Source: Dietzia sp. JS16-p6b
Lineage (GTDB): Bacteria; Actinomycetota; Actinomycetes; Mycobacteriales; Mycobacteriaceae
Length of the DNA stretch: 64,000 nt
NCBI RefSeq assembly: GCF_003052165.1
Contig: NZ_CP024869.1
Span: 3,010,001 to 3,074,000 of the forward strand
Reading direction: 5' to 3'
The notes beneath the pieces are model-generated. The model was given only the letters and a program-made list of their open reading frames with translations. It made no database searches and was not told the DNA's origin. Below are positions 62,023 to 64,000 of the stretch, one piece after another (the first letter of the stretch is position 1; every line of letters starts with the position of its first letter). The translations under genes and the position numbers were made by a program.

Positions 62023-62652
62023 ATGCGGATTCGACACGCGGCCACCGCGCTGGTCGCCCTCGGTTCCGCCTCCGCCTGTGCACTGGGCGCGACGCTCGTC
62101 CTCCAGGACCGCGGGGAGGACGCCCGCGAGCAGGCCCTGCGCAGTTCATCCTGGTCCGTGCAGGCCTCCACCGACTTCGGCACCACCTGGACCGCGCCCA
62201 TCTCCAGCTACGGGGGGCACTTCCCCGTCCGGGTGGACACCGCGGCGCTGCGCACCCGGTCCGCGTACCAGCCCCTGACCCTCCGGACGAGCGTCGACTC
62301 CCGCGCGGATGCCCACGTGGTGATCGACAGGGGCGCGCTGGTGGAGGGAGACCCCACGACTGCCGCCGAGGTCAGGATCCGGGCCGTCACCACGAGTGGA
62401 GGCGCCTGCGCCGCGCCCACGTTCGCCAGTGGCGCCCCCAGCATCCTGGTCGGCGACGCGGGCCAGCCCAAACCCGTGGACGCCGCCACCGCCGGCCAAC
62501 CGATCGTGCTTCCCGCCGCCACCCGCACCACCGCGGGACCGCCCGTCACCGTGTGCCTCGAGCTGAGCATGGACTCGGCGTCCCCGGCCCCCGACTCGGT
62601 ACTCATGCTCGCCTGGCCCATCGAGATCACCCGCGCAGACGCCGGAACCTGA
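62023..62652 (+). CDS. SipW-cluster exported protein 5
   Basis: 209 residues, ATG 62023 with GGAGGAGC upstream. Signal-like MRIRHAATALVALGSASACALGATLVLQDRGED; the AWxD motif is not kept, so its processing by SipW is uncertain. A segment RSSSWSVQASTDFGTTWTAP resembles the xxNxQGN region of the others, and a Cys pair (GACAAPTF, TVCLELSM) matches theirs. 169 bp separates it from the large gene, with no clear terminator. Probably a diverged family member. Confidence 0.78.
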   Translation: MRIRHAATALVALGSASACALGATLVLQDRGEDAREQALRSSSWSVQASTDFGTTWTAPISSYGGHFPVRVDTAALRTRSAYQPLTLRTSVDSRADAHVVIDRGALVEGDPTTAAEVRIRAVTTSGGACAAPTFASGAPSILVGDAGQPKPVDAATAGQPIVLPAATRTTAGPPVTVCLELSMDSASPAPDSVLMLAWPIEITRADAGT

Positions 62653-62670
62653 CGCTCGCGACATCAGACC

Positions 62671-63810
62671 TCACGAGACGTCCCTGGCCGCCTCACGTCG
62701 ACGGGCCGCGGCCCGGTACACCCGCTCATGCGTGGCCATCACCGTCCTGGGATCGGCGCCCACGACGCGCGGCGGCGCCGACCGGGGTTCGTCGATCGCG
62801 GTGTGCACCGCCCACGTCAGACTGCCGGGATCCCGGGGGTCGTACACCTCACCCGAGTGCTCGTCCGGATCGCAGCGGTCGAACCACTGCTCGCGCAGGA
62901 ACCCCACGGCCGGGAGCACCGGCGCCACCCCCAGGTCCCGGCACATCTCCAACCAGGTGGAGTGGGTGGCGAAGCGGTACGGCAGCACGCACACGTCCAG
63001 GGCGGCGAACTCGGCGAGCAACGGCCCGAGGTCCCGGGCCTCGTACCGGGTCAGCCGCACCGACTCCCACCCGCCCTCCGCCGCGAGCTCGGCGACCAGG
63101 TGGTGCCCGCCGCTCTCGCGGTCCTCGCCGCACGCGTCGCGCCAGGCCTGGGACTCCACGACGATCCGCAGGTGCGCACCGCGTCGGCCGGCCGCCACCG
63201 GCGCCAGCAGGTCCAGGAGCTCCGGGCCCTCGATGTTCTCGCCCATCCGTTCCAACAACACCCCCACCACGATGTCCCCGGGAGCCCGGAGATGGCGGGA
63301 CGCGCGGATGGCAGCGGAGATCTCCGCCTCGTCGAGCAGCCTGGGATGCGGCACCACCATGGCGTCCACGCCCCACCGCACCCACAGTTCCCGCGCCGCG
63401 ACCTCGGTGAGCGTCAGCACCTGGGTCGCGGCCCCGACGAGCATGCCGGTGTGACTGCGGTGTGGCTGCGCGTCCTCGTGGGAGGGGTAGACGATGTCGT
63501 GCACGGTCAACACCATCGGCACACCGGCCCGTGACAGGCGTTCGATCACGTCCCGGGCGCTCTCCGGATTGAGGTAGTCGTAGCCGAAGTGGACGTGGGC
63601 CACGTCCACGTGGTCCAGGTCCTGATCGGGGGGTGGAGCGGGGTCCCTCGCGTACGTACCGGGGTGCGATTCACCGTTCACCACGCCCGGCCGCATCGGC
63701 ACGATCTCGATCTGCTCCGAGCACCCCAGCCCGGTGATGCGCCGCACGGCGGGGTGCGCGGCGGGCAGCACCGCCACCCTCGTCCGGGACGCGCCGCCAT
63801 GTGACCGCAT
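62671..63810 (-). CDS. Glycosyltransferase-like protein, 379 aa
   Basis: Two-domain GT-B-style protein. N-terminal half: DVDVAHVHFGYDYLNPESARDVIERLSRAGVPMVLTVHDIVYPSHED, a typical acceptor-domain HVHxG and TVHD pair; VLTLTEVAARELW. C-terminal half: GDIVVGVLLERMGENIEGPELLDLLAPV and YRFATHSTWLEMCRDLGVAPVLPAVGFL, the donor-site region with ATHSxWLE. Sugar and acceptor unknown. Starts 5 bp after the metZ stop, so co-transcribed; converges on the SipW cluster, whose surface proteins could be glycosylation targets (speculative). Confidence 0.85.
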   Translation of the reverse strand: MRSHGGASRTRVAVLPAAHPAVRRITGLGCSEQIEIVPMRPGVVNGESHPGTYARDPAPPPDQDLDHVDVAHVHFGYDYLNPESARDVIERLSRAGVPMVLTVHDIVYPSHEDAQPHRSHTGMLVGAATQVLTLTEVAARELWVRWGVDAMVVPHPRLLDEAEISAAIRASRHLRAPGDIVVGVLLERMGENIEGPELLDLLAPVAAGRRGAHLRIVVESQAWRDACGEDRESGGHHLVAELAAEGGWESVRLTRYEARDLGPLLAEFAALDVCVLPYRFATHSTWLEMCRDLGVAPVLPAVGFLREQWFDRCDPDEHSGEVYDPRDPGSLTWAVHTAIDEPRSAPPRVVGADPRTVMATHERVYRAAARRREAARDVS

Positions 63811-63815
63811 GAAAC

Positions 63816-64000
63816 TTAGTTTAGACCCCTACGCAAGTCGTCGATGAGGTCTCCGGCGAATTCCAGGCCCACCGAGAGGCGGACGACGTTGTCCGCGATG
63901 CCCACGGCGGCGCGCGCCTCGGGCTCCATCGACGCGTGGGTGGTGGTCGCGGGATGGGTGACCAGGGTCTTGGCGTCGCCCAGATTGTTGGAGATATCGA
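63816..64000 (-). CDS. metZ: O-succinylhomoserine sulfhydrylase, C-terminal fragment
   Basis: Only the last 60 codons are in the window; the gene continues past the right edge. The translation begins DISNNLGDAKTLVTHPATTTHAS and continues GIADNVVRLSVGLEFAGDLIDDL, the C-terminal signature of PLP-dependent Cys/Met metabolism enzymes, closest to MetZ (Rv0391) given the synteny. MetZ makes homocysteine from O-succinyl- or O-acetylhomoserine and sulfide. Stop TAA at 63816-63818. Confidence 0.88.
   Translation of the reverse strand, partial: DISNNLGDAKTLVTHPATTTHASMEPEARAAVGIADNVVRLSVGLEFAGDLIDDLRRGLN

Overview
The window is high-G+C actinobacterial chromosome from a mycolic-acid-bearing member of the Mycobacteriales, most likely Dietzia or a close relative. 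The evidence is a secreted mycolyltransferase, groEL2 with CIRCE operators, F420-dependent glucose-6-phosphate dehydrogenase, ergothioneine genes, PknG/GlnH/GlnX, and tiny acidic PorA/PorH-like peptides between the mycolyltransferase and groEL2. Gene content follows, from memory, the M. tuberculosis Rv0391-Rv0462 region in shuffled blocks (metZ, fgd1, pta, ackA, pknG, glnH, mutT3, thiE/O/S/G, thiC, xthA, def, Rv0430, Rv0431, Rv0435c, groEL2, Rv0457c, lpd). No tRNA, rRNA, insertion sequence, prophage or CRISPR array was seen.

Layout. 1-6.3 kb: truncated HAD phosphatase, lipoprotein, lpd, a 50-residue peptide, an S9 peptidase and an alpha/beta hydrolase. 6.3-11.2 kb: envelope and chaperone block: mycolyltransferase, two tandem pairs of 47-53 residue porin-like peptides, groEL2 behind two CIRCE elements. 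11.2-17.9 kb: SRPBCC protein, lipoprotein, M20 peptidase, a frameshifted Cdc48-like ATPase, then an Ile/Leu/Val-coded leader peptide before an orphan LeuA-regulatory-domain protein. 18.0-24.6 kb: complete overlapping mrpACDEFG operon with fused MrpAB. 24.6-31.0 kb: acidic lipoprotein, LytR_C and DUF3263 proteins, def-GNAT-xthA-ppk2, and small membrane and acetyltransferase genes. 31.1-38.6 kb: thiamine genes (TPP riboswitch-thiC, thiS-thiG-thiO against thiE) around an ABC exporter. 38.6-46.9 kb: PhoD phosphatase, a NUDIX-NYN fusion, and the glnX-glnH-pknG amino-acid-sensing operon. 46.9-57.0 kb: an LAETG-anchored surface protein, frameshifted ackA with pta, egtB-egtD, an Ogt homologue lacking its active-site cysteine, a SUFU-like protein and fgd1. 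57.0-62.7 kb: a SipW-type signal peptidase with five candidate exported partner proteins. 62.7-64.0 kb: glycosyltransferase and the 3' end of metZ.

How it works together. Much of the window concerns the envelope: mycolate transfer, putative mycomembrane channels, the Mrp cation/proton antiporter, sortase- and SipW-dependent surface proteins, and PknG signalling. The rest is central metabolism, cofactor synthesis (thiamine, F420 use, ergothioneine) and repair. The most interesting parts are the two-pair porin-like locus, the SipW surface-protein cluster with a perfect 16-bp palindrome upstream, the apparent leaderless attenuator, the NUDIX-NYN fusion, PknG without a rubredoxin domain, and two single-base G-run frameshifts of the same kind.
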